DNA from: Collimonas sp. OK412
GTDB taxonomy: Bacteria > Pseudomonadota > Gammaproteobacteria > Burkholderiales > Burkholderiaceae_D
Direction: 5' to 3'
Length of the DNA: 64,000 nt
NCBI RefSeq assembly: GCF_900112135.1
Contig: NZ_FOLC01000006.1
Coordinates: 1-64,000 of the forward strand
Numbering within the stretch: the first letter of the stretch is position 1; every line of letters begins with the position of its first letter. Under the pieces are notes generated by a model. That model worked only from the letters and a program-made list of their open reading frames with translations, was not told where the DNA came from and did no database searches. Position numbers and translations under genes: made by a program. This document shows, one piece after another, positions 33,574 to 43,585 of this stretch.

Positions 33574-33629
33574 ATCGGTTTCATAAGTGCTTTTAAAAAT
33601 ATCCACAAGATCTGTGGATAACTTTGTGG
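33574..33629 (+). repeat. 56-bp direct repeat, copy A (DnaA-box module)
   Basis: Matches 34039-34094 in 51 of 56 positions with no gap. Begins ATCGGTTTCATAAG and ends ACTTTGTGG, carrying two facing DnaA boxes and the start of a third. Confidence 0.85.
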
Positions 33630-34038
33630 ACAAGGTTGCGTAAACAACCTGAAAGCGCCTGTTTACGGCATGTTCAGGCTCTTGCCCAAACCAGTATCAA
33701 TAAAAATACTATTTACAATCAAAGACTTAAATTGATCATTCCAGAAAGCAAAAAAATTTCCGTCCTTAAAAAAAATCCTTGCGGAAACAAAATTATGTGC
33801 ATAACTAAATTCGAGACGCCCCAAAACAAAGCATAAAAAGGTAACAACCGGGAAATGGCAAGGTAACAATCCTGGCTACATTCAAATCCATCCCAATGCA
33901 CCACCATGTCACTTTTTGAGGCAGCATCGCCTAGTTTCGCACCGGAAAAATTAGCCCGGTGTCAACTGAGGGAAATCGAGGGTAAACCCTAATTTCTAAG
34001 ATTCCACTTAATGTAAAACATGAGGAAGTGCCCTAAGC

Positions 34039-34094
34039 ATCGGTTTCATAAGCGCTTTTCAAATTATCCACAATGTCTGTGGATAACTTTGTGG
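34039..34094 (+). repeat. 56-bp direct repeat, copy B (DnaA-box module)
   Basis: Second copy, 465 bp downstream of copy A, same orientation. It contains two perfect facing boxes (TTATCCACA 34064-34072 and TGTGGATAA 34078-34086). Confidence 0.85.
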
Positions 34095-34377
34095 GTAACC
34101 TGCTCTTGACAGGCTGCAGCCTCATATTTGATGCGGGTTTCAATAAATTGCCTAAACTAAAAGCAGAAAATAAACCCTTTAAAATCAAATGCTTACAAAA
34201 CAGACCCAAGTGCAAAATAAAAAATATAGATATAAATAATTTCCGTGGTGCAGCAGATTTATTTTGTGCATAACTATCGCGCGCCAATCTCCGGATTGCT
34301 TACGAATGTGTTATGCATGGCGTTGTGTAACAGCGTGCTTCAGCAGGTAGCAGCCGTTACATGGCGCCGGCAAGCTT

Positions 34378-35457
34378 CTATCCGCGCAATTTACGGCTGA
34401 TTTCGTGGACCGCGTCCACCATGACGGCAACCGATTCCGGCGGCGTGAATTGCGAAATGCCGTGACCCAGGTTGAACACGTGGCCGCTGCCGGCTTGCGG
34501 TGCGCCAAAGGAATTCAGCAGGCGCTCGACTTCGCTGCGGATCTGTTCCGGATTGGCAAACAGCACTGCCGGATCGAGATTGCCCTGCAAGGCAACGCGC
34601 TGGCCGATGCGGGCCCGCGCCTCGGCCAGGTTGACGGTCCAGTCGAGGCCGACGGCATCGGCGCCGATATCGGCAATCTGTTCCAGCCACAGGCCGCCGC
34701 CCTTGGTAAATACGATCGCCGGAATCGGCACGCCGTCCTTTTCGCGCTGCAGCTGGGACACCACCTGGCGCATGTAATTCAGCGAAAACTCCTGGTAAGC
34801 ACCGTCCGCCAGCGCCCCGCCCCAGGAATCGAAAATCATCACGGCCTGGGCGCCGGCGTCGATTTGCGCATTCAGATAGGCCGCTACCGCCGCCGCATTG
34901 GTGCTCAGCACGTGGTGCATCAGGTCAGGGCGGTTGTACAGCATGGTCTTGACGGTATGGAATTCGCGCGAACCCTCGCCCTCGACCATGTAGCAAGCCA
35001 GGGTCCACGGGCTGCCGGCAAAACCGATCAGCGGCACCCGGCCGTTGAGTTCCGTGCGGATTTGCGTAACCGCCTTGAACACATAATCCAGCTTGCCCAA
35101 GTCAGGGCTTTGCAGCGCCATCACGTCCTTTTCATCGCGCAATGGGCGATAGAACTTAGGGCCTTCGCCGTCGGCGAAATACAGGCCCAGGCCCATGGCG
35201 TCCGGCACCGTGAGGATGTCGGAGAACAGGATCGCGGCGTCCAGCGGGAAACGGTCGAGCGGCTGCAGCGTGACTTCGGTAGCGTAGTCGGGATTGGTCG
35301 CCAGTCCCATGAAGGATCCGGCGCGGCTGCGGGTTTTACGGTACTCCGGCAGGTAGCGGCCAGCCTGGCGCATCAGCCACAGGGGCGTGTAGTCGGTTGG
35401 CTGGCGCAGCAGCGCGCGCAGGAAAGTATCGTTCTTGAGCGGAGCGAATTGTGACAT
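34378..35457 (-). CDS. hemE: Uroporphyrinogen decarboxylase
   Basis: 359 residues. Signatures [19 protein letters not shown] (N-terminal) with the active-site Arg pair, [13 protein letters not shown], and [18 protein letters not shown]. The enzyme removes four carboxyl groups from uroporphyrinogen III in heme synthesis. The stop lies 840 nt from priA across the DnaA-box region. Confidence 0.97.
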   Translation of the reverse strand: MSQFAPLKNDTFLRALLRQPTDYTPLWLMRQAGRYLPEYRKTRSRAGSFMGLATNPDYATEVTLQPLDRFPLDAAILFSDILTVPDAMGLGLYFADGEGPKFYRPLRDEKDVMALQSPDLGKLDYVFKAVTQIRTELNGRVPLIGFAGSPWTLACYMVEGEGSREFHTVKTMLYNRPDLMHHVLSTNAAAVAAYLNAQIDAGAQAVMIFDSWGGALADGAYQEFSLNYMRQVVSQLQREKDGVPIPAIVFTKGGGLWLEQIADIGADAVGLDWTVNLAEARARIGQRVALQGNLDPAVLFANPEQIRSEVERLLNSFGAPQAGSGHVFNLGHGISQFTPPESVAVMVDAVHEISRKLRG

Positions 35458-35553
35458 AAGAGGCGATCTGGATGCGTGTGATAACGCCTCATTATCTCAC
35501 CCAAACCGGCGGCCGCGACAGCGGTTCCTCGCATGCCATGCATATGTCTGCGA

Positions 35554-36468
35554 TTACCCCGGTTGCCGGTGCACCGCCACCATGTCATCCAGGAACGCTT
35601 GCAGCACTTCGCCGCGGCTCGATTGGCGGCGCACGACCATGTGCAAGGTGACCTCATAGGACAGCAGCGCCGGATTGAGCGCCGCCAGCAATCCTTGCTC
35701 TACCAAAGGCGCGGCGAAGTGCCGGGGCAGGAAACCGAGATGCTGTCCCGACAGGATCAGGACCGCGACCGCTTCCATGTTGTCGGCCAGCGCCGTCACG
35801 CGCGCCGGCGAAAATACGCCGCCCGGGCCGTCGGCCTCTGGCAGCGGATAGCTGCGCCAGACCCAGTCGTGCTGCGCCAATGCCGCGGTCGTCAGTTTTC
35901 CGGCCTGCTTGAACAACGGATGCGCGGCGGCGCAGTACGCCACCTGGTGTTCCGTATACAACGGCAGGTATTCCAGGCTCGGCAGACGATGCCAGAAATA
36001 GCCGATGCCGAGGTCGAGGCGGCCGTTGGTCACCTCTTCTTCCAGCTGGCCGGGAGCCAGCACCGCCAGCGACAGCATAACCGCCTCATCCCGCGCGCGA
36101 AAGCGGGCGATGGCCTGGCCCAGGCGCGCGTTGGCGCTCATGGCGGCGTGGCCGATCAAACCCAGGTGCAGCTGCCCGGCCAGCTTGCGGCCGATCTGGC
36201 GCGCATCGAGGCAAAAGTGGTCGATGTTTTCCAGCAGCCGGCGGCTGGACTGGGCGAACTGCTCGCCGCGCGGCGTCAGCCGGAATCCGGCCCGGCCGCG
36301 CTCGCACAAACGGAACCCGAGCCGGGTTTCCAGCGTCGCCAGCTGGGTGCTGATGGTGGACTGGCTGACGTTCAGGGCGGTCTGCGCGGCGGAAATGCCG
36401 CCGGCGTCAAGCACCGACAGGAATACACGGATAAGGCGCAGGTCGAGGTCGGATAGCTGATTGAGCAT
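35554..36468 (-). CDS. LysR-family regulator, divergent to the ureohydrolase gene
   Basis: 304 residues. N-terminal winged helix (LRLIRVFLSVLDAGGISAAQTALNVSQSTISTQLATLETRLGFRL) and a periplasmic-binding-like effector domain. It is divergent to the agmatinase-family gene with a 142-nt gap, the standard LysR target layout. Effector unknown. Confidence 0.9.
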   Translation of the reverse strand: MLNQLSDLDLRLIRVFLSVLDAGGISAAQTALNVSQSTISTQLATLETRLGFRLCERGRAGFRLTPRGEQFAQSSRRLLENIDHFCLDARQIGRKLAGQLHLGLIGHAAMSANARLGQAIARFRARDEAVMLSLAVLAPGQLEEEVTNGRLDLGIGYFWHRLPSLEYLPLYTEHQVAYCAAAHPLFKQAGKLTTAALAQHDWVWRSYPLPEADGPGGVFSPARVTALADNMEAVAVLILSGQHLGFLPRHFAAPLVEQGLLAALNPALLSYEVTLHMVVRRQSSRGEVLQAFLDDMVAVHRQPG

Positions 36469-36610
36469 GCCAGGTCGGAAATAAGGAGGTCAGGTCGATC
36501 ATACATCTATCCTGATCAATGTAAATATTCGATTACACGCATTTTTATTAATGTTATTTGCGGCTAGAGTGGCTGGTATTCAATCCCCCCATTCCTTCCC
36601 GGAGACGACC

Positions 36611-37564
36611 ATGTCGGAAACCCCTCTCTATCAACCGCTAGGCGGCAACGACATGCCGCGTTTCGGCGGCATCGCCACCATGATGCGTTTGCCGCACGTC
36701 GCCAGCAGTGCGGAACTGGACGCCTGTTTTGTCGGCGTACCGTTCGACCTCGGCACCTCGAACCGCTCCGGCACCCGCTTCGGCCCGCGCCAGATCCGTA
36801 CCGAATCGGTGCTGCTGCGGCCTTACAACATGGCGACCCGCGCTGCGCCTTTCGATGCGCTGCGCATCGCCGACCTGGGCGACGTCGCGATCAATCCCTA
36901 CAATCTGCTGGATTCGATCAGGCTGATCGAGACCGCCTACGACAGCATCGTCGCCTCCGGCTGCCGTCCGATCTCGCTGGGCGGCGACCACACCATCGCG
37001 CTGCCGATCCTGCGCGCGCTGCACCGCAAATACGGCAAGATCGGCCTGATCCACGTCGACGCCCATGCCGACGTCAACGACACCATGTTCGGAGAAAAGA
37101 TCGCGCACGGCACGCCGTTCCGGCGCGCGGTGGAAGAAGGCTTGCTGGATTGCCGGCGCGTGGTGCAGATAGGCTTGCGCGGCACCGGCTACACCGCGGA
37201 AGATTTCGACTGGTGCCGCGACCAGGGTTTCAAGGTGGTGCAGGTGGAAGAATGCTGGAACAAATCGCTGGCGCCGCTGATGGAAGAAGTGCGGGCCCGC
37301 GTGGCCGGCGGCCCGGTCTACCTGAGTTTTGACATCGATGGCATCGACCCGGCCTATGCGCCCGGCACCGGCACCCCGGAAATCGCCGGCCTGAGCGTGC
37401 CGCAGGCGCTGGAAATCATCCGCGGCGCCTGGGGCCTGGACATCGTCGGCGCCGACCTGGTCGAGGTGTCGCCGCCTTACGATCCGGTTGGCACCACTGC
37501 CCTGCTGGGCGCCAACCTGGCGTATGAAATGCTGTGCGTGCTGCCAGGCGTGCCGCGCCGCTAG
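36611..37564 (+). CDS. Agmatinase/ureohydrolase-family enzyme
   Basis: 317 residues from the ATG at 36611, preceded by CCGGAGACGACC. Binuclear Mn ligands: H127 (LGGDHTI), D150/H152/D154 (HVDAHADVND) and the pair in SFDIDGIDPAYAPG. The family splits the guanidino group to urea. Agmatinase, guanidinobutyrase and guanidinopropionase share these motifs, so the substrate cannot be fixed from sequence. GABA from guanidinobutyrate would suit the gab cluster 7 kb away, but that is speculative. Confidence 0.9.
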   Translation: MSETPLYQPLGGNDMPRFGGIATMMRLPHVASSAELDACFVGVPFDLGTSNRSGTRFGPRQIRTESVLLRPYNMATRAAPFDALRIADLGDVAINPYNLLDSIRLIETAYDSIVASGCRPISLGGDHTIALPILRALHRKYGKIGLIHVDAHADVNDTMFGEKIAHGTPFRRAVEEGLLDCRRVVQIGLRGTGYTAEDFDWCRDQGFKVVQVEECWNKSLAPLMEEVRARVAGGPVYLSFDIDGIDPAYAPGTGTPEIAGLSVPQALEIIRGAWGLDIVGADLVEVSPPYDPVGTTALLGANLAYEMLCVLPGVPRR

Positions 37565-37570
37565 CCGCGC

Positions 37571-39157
37571 TTATTCATCGTCGCGCCACGGAATGGTCCA
37601 CTCTTCGCCGCGCACCGTCGTGATGTATTCCGGCCAGCGGTACTGGTGCGGCACCTTGAAATCCTTCGGCAGCAGCGGCGCCTGCCAGTTGCTGCCGCCG
37701 ATGCCGCCGCCGGTGCGTTCCTTGAATTCATCGCCGGCGGCCTGCAACAGCACCGGGTTGCTGAACAGATCGACCAGGGTTGCCGCGATGGTCTTGGCGG
37801 CGGACTGGATCATCGGATCGATGGTGGCGGGAATTCCGCCGAGCGCGTTGGCTACCCAGTCCGGGTATACAAAGCCGCGCGGCGCCGCCAGCATCGGCCG
37901 CGCCACATACAGCCGTACGGTCGGGCAATGCCAGGTGTAGTCAGTGTAATCGTCCGAGGTCAGGTATTTTTGCCAGGCCGGCATCTGCTTGCGCAATTCG
38001 CGCTCGCAGTCTTCGGGGTCGATCAATTCTTCGGTGACCGCCAGGAACGGTTTTTCCATCGGTTCGTGGCCGAGGTTGCGCTGGATTTCCTGCGCGATGC
38101 GAATCGCTTCGCCGTCCCACCTCGGCGGCCCGGCCAGCACCATGTTGTCGTAGGTGGCGCGCGCCATCACGTGGTTCGGCAAGCCGCCGCGCGATTTGCT
38201 GACCCAGGTTTTCTTCCATTCGCAGAAGGTTGCCTTGGCGGCAGCTTCGGCATTGTTGTCCATTACCTGGCTGATGATCTCGGCCTGTTCGACAGAGTCG
38301 GTGCGCAGCATGAAATTGATTTGCGACACATGCGGCGTCAGGTTATCGGCGGTGGCCTGGCCGGCGCACAGGATCGCTTCGTTGAAACTCCACAGGCCGG
38401 TGGCCGGCAGCATCGAGCGGCGCAGGCTCTCGTTGAGGTTGTAGAACAGCACCAGCGCATCGCTGGCGCCGGGAGCGCGCGCGGCCAGGTGGTTTTGCGG
38501 GATCGGGCTGAACTTGTCGGCGGCGATCCAGTTTTCCGGCGCGTCGCAGGTGAAGGTGTAGATATAGTTGTAGCCGACGCCGCAGTGGGCGTCCCAGACC
38601 GTGGTATTGCAGAGCGGCAGCATGTAAGTCGGATGGAAACTCACCGCCGCGTCGAGCGTGTCGTAATAACCCTTGGCGGCGTGGATGGGTTTCGATGCGC
38701 GCAATTTTTCGGCCGGCTCGCCAAACACCTTGAGCGTGCCCTGGATGCCGGATTTCAGCATGGCGTCCCGCGCCGCCAGCGCGCCGCCGAGCGCGCTGAT
38801 GCCCAGCGCCGAATGCGGATCGGTATGGCCCGGCGCGTATTTGGACAAACCCGCGCGCGGCTCCTTCCTGGTCGACGCCGCCTGGCAGTTGCCGGGCACC
38901 GCATCGTACTCGGCATAGGTGGCGATGGTGGGACCGGCGCCGTTCTTGAAAGTGGCGACAAACGCGGTCGGCATGCCGCCGCTGCCGGTTTCGACCTCGA
39001 ACCCGTATTCGCGCAATTTGGCGACATACCAGGCGCTCGACTTGTATTCGCGGAAAGCCGGTTCGGCGTAGTGCCAGATGGTCTGGTGCCAGTCCGACAG
39101 CTGGCGGGCATTGCCGTCCACCCAGTCCAGCGCGTTTTGTTTTGCTTCGGTAATCAT
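37571..39157 (-). CDS. M20-family amidohydrolase (AbgB-like)
   Basis: 528 residues. M20 motifs include NGAGPTIATYAEYDAVPG, GHTDPHSALG, and FKVFGEPAEKLRASK, with an inserted dimerisation domain. The layout resembles AbgB, a subunit of p-aminobenzoyl-glutamate hydrolase, and larger M20 members with unknown amides as substrates. It is 528 residues, larger than AbgB (481). Convergent with the ureohydrolase, stops 6 nt apart. Confidence 0.78.
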   Translation of the reverse strand: MITEAKQNALDWVDGNARQLSDWHQTIWHYAEPAFREYKSSAWYVAKLREYGFEVETGSGGMPTAFVATFKNGAGPTIATYAEYDAVPGNCQAASTRKEPRAGLSKYAPGHTDPHSALGISALGGALAARDAMLKSGIQGTLKVFGEPAEKLRASKPIHAAKGYYDTLDAAVSFHPTYMLPLCNTTVWDAHCGVGYNYIYTFTCDAPENWIAADKFSPIPQNHLAARAPGASDALVLFYNLNESLRRSMLPATGLWSFNEAILCAGQATADNLTPHVSQINFMLRTDSVEQAEIISQVMDNNAEAAAKATFCEWKKTWVSKSRGGLPNHVMARATYDNMVLAGPPRWDGEAIRIAQEIQRNLGHEPMEKPFLAVTEELIDPEDCERELRKQMPAWQKYLTSDDYTDYTWHCPTVRLYVARPMLAAPRGFVYPDWVANALGGIPATIDPMIQSAAKTIAATLVDLFSNPVLLQAAGDEFKERTGGGIGGSNWQAPLLPKDFKVPHQYRWPEYITTVRGEEWTIPWRDDE

Positions 39158-39270
39158 GCCCGTCTCCTGAGTAGTTGCATGGCTGCCGATGCATACTAAT
39201 CACGATATACGCCATGCCATAATTAACGGTCATCTGTTTTGTCGATAACGCCCTGCTTCGCGCCTACCCT

Positions 39271-40161
39271 ATGACTCTGGAAAACCTGCTGGTATTCGCC
39301 ACCATCGCCGACTGCGGCAGCCTGTCCGCGGCCGCGCGCCGCCTGGGCAAGGCGCAGTCGACGGTCAGCACCGCGCTGTCCAATCTCGAAGTGGACATGG
39401 GTACGCGCCTGTTCGAGCGCGACCTGCATCACCTGGCCCTGACCGCGGACGGCGCGGTGCTGCTGGGTTTCGCCCGCTCGACACTGACCGCGGCCGGCAA
39501 CCTGGAACGCAAGGCGCACAGCCTGAGCGCAGGCCATGGCCATCGCCTGCGCCTGGGCATCGACCAGGCTTTGCCGCTGGCCCGCAGCCATGCCTTGTGC
39601 GCGGAGCTGGAACGGCGTTTCCCGCAGCTGCAGCTGGAATTGTTCCGCCCCACCAGCATCGACGCCACCGACCTGATGCGGCGCGGCTTGCTGGATATTG
39701 CCATTGCAGTCACGGTCGATCCCATGCCCAGCGACTTCAACGCCTGCTCGCTGGGCCAGCTGCAATTCGTGCCGGTGGCGGCGGCCGGCCATGCGCTGAG
39801 CCGCCTGCCGCAAGTGCATAACGGCGACCTGGCGCAGCACCGGCAATTGCTGGCTTCCAGCCGCGACGGCGGCGACGCATCCATCTTCGGCCGCTACAGC
39901 GAAATCATGTGGCGCATCGAAAGCCCGGAATTGCTGCTGGACCTGCTCAGGCGCGGCATGGGCTGGGCCTTCCTGCCGCAGCACGCAATGCAGGAAAACG
40001 GCGTGCGCGAGGGCTTGAAAATCCTGGCGCATGAATACCAGGAGCCGGCTTTCCTGAAAAGCGTCGACCTGATCTGGAGCAAGCAGGAGCAGCAAAGCGA
40101 AGCTGCGCGCTGGCTTAGCAGCGATCTCGAATGGGCTCGCTCAGCGATACCCGCCGGCTAG
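39271..40161 (+). CDS. LysR-family regulator, divergent to the M20 amidohydrolase
   Basis: 296 residues. HTH at the N-terminus (ENLLVFATIADCGSLSAAARRLGKAQSTVSTALSNLEVDMG), effector domain after residue 90. Divergent from the M20 hydrolase gene across 113 nt, hence the likely target. Confidence 0.9.
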   Translation: MTLENLLVFATIADCGSLSAAARRLGKAQSTVSTALSNLEVDMGTRLFERDLHHLALTADGAVLLGFARSTLTAAGNLERKAHSLSAGHGHRLRLGIDQALPLARSHALCAELERRFPQLQLELFRPTSIDATDLMRRGLLDIAIAVTVDPMPSDFNACSLGQLQFVPVAAAGHALSRLPQVHNGDLAQHRQLLASSRDGGDASIFGRYSEIMWRIESPELLLDLLRRGMGWAFLPQHAMQENGVREGLKILAHEYQEPAFLKSVDLIWSKQEQQSEAARWLSSDLEWARSAIPAG

Positions 40162-40207
40162 ATTCATCAACATGAAGTAAGTGCCTGCACTCTGCCATAG
40201 ATAGCTG

Positions 40208-41062
40208 TTATCTGTATCTTTGCTTGAATTCGCGTGGGCTGACACCCTTGGCCGCGCGGAACTGGCGGTTGAAATGGGCCAGGTTGCGGTAGCCCGCTTC
40301 CTGCGCAATCACCCCTATCGCCTTGTCGGTCTGGATCAGTTGCTGGCAGGCGCTGCCTATCCGCAGCTGGGCCAGGTAAGCGGTTACCGTCAGCTGCGTG
40401 TGGCGCTTGAAGAAGCGGTGGAAAGCCCCTACCGACAGCGCAGCGCGCTCGGCCAGCAGCTCTACCGGCAGCGCCGCCTGGAAATGGGCGTGCATATAGT
40501 CCAGCACCCGTCCCATGCGCTGGCGCTGCGTATCCACCGCGATCGCGGCGGAAGCCACCGAAGCCAGCGGCTGCGCCAGTTCGTCTTGCGCCAGCAGCAG
40601 CAACAACTCCAGCAAGATGGGCAAGCGCTGCGCCGGCGCCAGTTTTTCCATGCGCAGCATGAGCGGCCTGGCGCGGGCCGCGGTGGCGGCGGAAAACTGC
40701 AATCCCCTGTCGGCCCGCTTGCCCAGCTGCAGCAGGCCGGCCAGTTCTGGCAAGCTGGTTTGCAGCTGGACCAGCCAGTCGCGCGAAAACCAGACCACCA
40801 CCGCCAGCATCTGCTGCGCCGGCGCGATCCGCTCGCTGGCCGACCAGGTGTGCGGCAGGTTCGGCCCCAGCAATATCAGGTCGCCATCGCCGAAATCGGC
40901 CAGATGGTCGCCTACGTAACGCTGGCCGCGCGCGTTCAAGGTCAGGGTCAGCTCGAACTCTGGATGGTAATGCCAGAGAAACGGCAACTCGGGCAATTCG
41001 CGCCACAACAGCTGCCAGGAATGGCCGGGAGACAGGGTGAGGTGCTCATATTGCGGTCGCAT
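40208..41062 (-). CDS. AraC-family regulator, divergent to the dioxygenase
   Basis: 284 residues. N-terminal cupin-like sensor (FLWHYHPEFELTLTL, GDLILLGPNLPHTW), C-terminal double HTH (RVLDYMHAHFQAALPVELLAERAALSVGAFHRFFKRH, KAIGVIAQEAGYRNLAHFNRQFRAAKGVSPREFKQRYR). The pattern is that of carbon-source sensors. It probably controls the PhyH dioxygenase gene, 138 nt away and divergent. Confidence 0.9.
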   Translation of the reverse strand: MRPQYEHLTLSPGHSWQLLWRELPELPFLWHYHPEFELTLTLNARGQRYVGDHLADFGDGDLILLGPNLPHTWSASERIAPAQQMLAVVVWFSRDWLVQLQTSLPELAGLLQLGKRADRGLQFSAATAARARPLMLRMEKLAPAQRLPILLELLLLLAQDELAQPLASVASAAIAVDTQRQRMGRVLDYMHAHFQAALPVELLAERAALSVGAFHRFFKRHTQLTVTAYLAQLRIGSACQQLIQTDKAIGVIAQEAGYRNLAHFNRQFRAAKGVSPREFKQRYR

Positions 41063-41200
41063 TCTGACCTTCCGATGGATAATTACATCAGGATAGTATC
41101 AATAAGCGGCAGTTGCGGCGAAATCGGCTGGCGTCCGACGGCAGAGAATCGAGCTGCAATCAAACCAGGCCCAGCCGACAACACCAACCCGGAGACCTTC

Positions 41201-42157
41201 ATGAACCAGCCTTACGCTGCCGCCAAGCAACCTCTCAGCAATCCATCCGTGCTCTACCCCGACCAGGAGCAGCTGCGCGACATACGGAAAACCCTGCCGC
41301 TGCGGGTATTGTCGGCCGCCGATTTCCAGCACTGGCAAACCTATGGCTACGTCATCGTCAAGCAGGCGGTCAGCGCCGAACAGGTACAGCGCACGGTCGA
41401 TTTTTTGTGGGAGTTCCAGGAGCTGGACCGCAACGCGCCCGACACCTGGAACCGCGCGCAACTGCGCGACCATGAAATGAAAGAGCTGAACGGCTCCGGC
41501 ATGGTCGAGGCTTATCACCACCAGACGTTCTGGGACAACCGCCAGACGCCGCGCATGGTCGACGCCTTCGTCGACATCTGGGACCGCGAAGACCTGTGGG
41601 TAACCATAGACCGCGCCAACCTGAACACGCCGAACCAGGGCGCGCGGCGTTTCGGCGGCTTCATCCACTGGGATGCCGACACCTCGCTGGAGCCGCTGCC
41701 GGTGAATGTGCAGGGCGTGCTGGCGTTATCGGATACGACGCCGGAAAGCGGCGGTTTTCAATGTATTCCTGAGCTGTTCAAACATTTCGCCGAGTGGCGC
41801 AAGACTGCGCCCAAGGATCGCAACCCGTGGCGCCCGGATGTGGAATCGCTGCCTTGGCAAGTGCGGTTCGTACCGATGCAGGCGGGCGACCTGCTGATTT
41901 TCAACAGCTTGCTGGCGCACGGCATCCGCCCCAACACCTCGGCCGACCAGGTGCGGCTGGCGCAGTACATCGCGTTTACGCCGGCGCGCGAGGAAGAAGC
42001 AGAATTGAGAAATTGGCGGGTAGCAAGCTGGACGCAGCGGACGCCGCCGGACAGCTACGCCTTTCCCGGCGACCCGCGCGAATGGGAGAAGACCCGCTAT
42101 CCCTTGGCGCAGCTGAGCGAGCTGGGCGAGAAGATCCTGGGCAAGAAACCCTGGTAG
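41201..42157 (+). CDS. Phytanoyl-CoA dioxygenase (PhyH) family protein
   Basis: 318 residues from the ATG at 41201 (MNQPYAAAKQPLSNPSVLYP) after CCGGAGACCTTC; the frame is open far upstream only because it shadows the AraC gene. Fe(II)/2-oxoglutarate oxygenase site: H156-x-D158 (FIHWDAD), distal H240 (LLAHGIRPN), 2-oxoglutarate-binding R243. QCIPELFKHFAEW and the acidic insert are typical of bacterial PhyH members acting on small molecules. Substrate unknown. Confidence 0.85.
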   Translation: MNQPYAAAKQPLSNPSVLYPDQEQLRDIRKTLPLRVLSAADFQHWQTYGYVIVKQAVSAEQVQRTVDFLWEFQELDRNAPDTWNRAQLRDHEMKELNGSGMVEAYHHQTFWDNRQTPRMVDAFVDIWDREDLWVTIDRANLNTPNQGARRFGGFIHWDADTSLEPLPVNVQGVLALSDTTPESGGFQCIPELFKHFAEWRKTAPKDRNPWRPDVESLPWQVRFVPMQAGDLLIFNSLLAHGIRPNTSADQVRLAQYIAFTPAREEEAELRNWRVASWTQRTPPDSYAFPGDPREWEKTRYPLAQLSELGEKILGKKPW

Positions 42158-42172
42158 GAACAGGGCCGGCGC

Positions 42173-43345
42173 TTATTCGCTAGGGGTCATCGCCAGGCCG
42201 TTGTTGCGCTCGATCGAAGCCGACCACAAGGTCAAACCCAGCGCCGCGACCACTACCACCACGCCGACGTAAGGCAAGGTGGTCAGCTGGAAGCCGGCGC
42301 TGATCGCCATGCCGCCGAACCAGGCGCCGCTCGCATTGCCGAGGTTGAAAGCGCCCTGGTTCAGGGTCGAAGCCAGGTTAGGCGCGGCGCTGGCGCGTTC
42401 CACCACCAGCATCTGCAGCGGCGGCACGATCGCAAACGCCAGCACGCCCCAGATGAAGATCGTGATCACCGCCGGCAGCGGCGTGCGCATGGTCAGGGTG
42501 AATACCGTCAGGACGATCGCCAGCGCCACCAGGAACCAGATCAGCGACTGCATCAGGCGCCAGTCGGCCAGCTTGCCGCCAAGCGCGCTGCCGACTGTCA
42601 GGCCGAGGCCGAACACCAGCAGCACCAGCGTCACGGCATGCGGCGTCAGCCCGGTGACGTCTTCCAGGATCGGCGTGATGTAGGTGAATACCGAAAACAG
42701 GCTGGCCGACGCCAGTGCGCTGATCGCCAGCACCATCAGTACCTGCTTGTCCTTGAGCACCGCGAATTCCTGCAGCAGGCTGGTCTTTTGCATCTCGATT
42801 TTCTTCGGCAGCCACAGCGCCAGCGCAATCGCCGCCAGCACCCCGATCACGGTCACCGCCCAGAACGTCGAGCGCCAGCCCAGCTGTTGCCCGAGGGCGG
42901 TGCCGAACGGCACGCCCAGCACATTGGCCAGGGTCAGGCCGGCAAACATCAGGGCGATCGCCTGCGCGCGCCGGTTCGGCGCCACCAGTCCGGCCGCCAC
43001 CACCGAGCCGATGCCGAAAAATGCGCCGTGGCAAAACGCTGTCACCACGCGCGCCAGCATCAGCACCACATAATTCGGCGACAAGGCGCATAGCACATTG
43101 CCGATGATGAACAGGCCGATCAGGCTCAGCAGCGCCGTCCGGCGCGGCATGTTGGCGGTGGCGATGGCCACGATCGGCGCCCCTATCGTCACGCCCAGCG
43201 CATAACCGGTCACCAGCATGCCCGCCGCCGGGATCGTCACCCCCAGGTCGCGTGCGACATCGGGCAGCAAGCCCATGATGACGAACTCCGTCGTACCGAT
43301 GCCGAAAGCGGCAACAGCAAGGGCAAACAGGGGCAAAGACAGCAT
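42173..43345 (-). CDS. MFS transporter, AraJ/drug-H+ antiporter-like
   Basis: 390 residues with about 12 membrane segments. N-terminal ALAVAAFGIGTTEFVIMGLLPDVARDLG and GYALGVTIGAPIVAIAT are the TMs of AraJ/NepI-type exporters; the loop motif GGKLADWR is present. Substrate unknown. It converges with the dioxygenase gene. Confidence 0.88.
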   Translation of the reverse strand: MLSLPLFALAVAAFGIGTTEFVIMGLLPDVARDLGVTIPAAGMLVTGYALGVTIGAPIVAIATANMPRRTALLSLIGLFIIGNVLCALSPNYVVLMLARVVTAFCHGAFFGIGSVVAAGLVAPNRRAQAIALMFAGLTLANVLGVPFGTALGQQLGWRSTFWAVTVIGVLAAIALALWLPKKIEMQKTSLLQEFAVLKDKQVLMVLAISALASASLFSVFTYITPILEDVTGLTPHAVTLVLLVFGLGLTVGSALGGKLADWRLMQSLIWFLVALAIVLTVFTLTMRTPLPAVITIFIWGVLAFAIVPPLQMLVVERASAAPNLASTLNQGAFNLGNASGAWFGGMAISAGFQLTTLPYVGVVVVVAALGLTLWSASIERNNGLAMTPSE

Positions 43346-43524
43346 GATGATCGTCCGGAAATGGAACCGCCGAACAGCAGGAAAGCGCGGCGGTCAAAGG
43401 CGCGCACCGGGGCCATGGTGCGAAGCAACATTATATCAACGGCGATTTATTTGTGTTAGCGCTACCAGATTCCGACCTCAAAATGCGGCTGCCGGCCGGA
43501 AAAGTGTTGGATTTTTGCGAAACG

Positions 43525-43545
43525 CCGTGCCTTGGAGGCACGGCT
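43525..43545. terminator. 8-bp hairpin between gabD and the MFS gene
   Basis: GCCGTGCC (43525-43532), TTGGA loop and exact complement (43538-43545). No T-run follows on either strand, so termination would be weak or Rho-assisted. Confidence 0.35.
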
Positions 43546-43585
43546 TGCTGGGCGTAAATGCATGCAAGGCGGCGCGCGGGTAACG

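Larger units (their letters stand above)
33539..34377. other. 839-nt AT-rich non-coding region with eight DnaA-box-like 9-mers
   Basis: Between priA and hemE. 9-mers matching TTATCCACA or one step from it: 33599-33607 (+, ATATCCACA), 33613-33621 (-, perfect), 33625-33633 (-, TTGTCCACA), 33796-33804 (-, TTATGCACA), 34064-34072 (+, perfect), 34078-34086 (-, perfect), 34090-34098 (-, TTACCCACA) and 34265-34273 (-, TTATGCACA). Long A/T runs at 34142-34246. The open frames in this region have no ribosome sites or family match and are not called. Both genes flanking the region are on the minus strand. Confidence 0.75.

Noticed and set aside
33624-34273. Short open frames (60-84 codons) in the priA-hemE gap
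   Set aside because: AT-rich, no ribosome sites, no family match; the DnaA-box pattern explains the region better.
33539-34377. Chromosomal oriC between priA and hemE
   Set aside because: DnaA boxes are present, but atp gene orientation points to an origin to the right of the window; kept only as a DnaA-box cluster.
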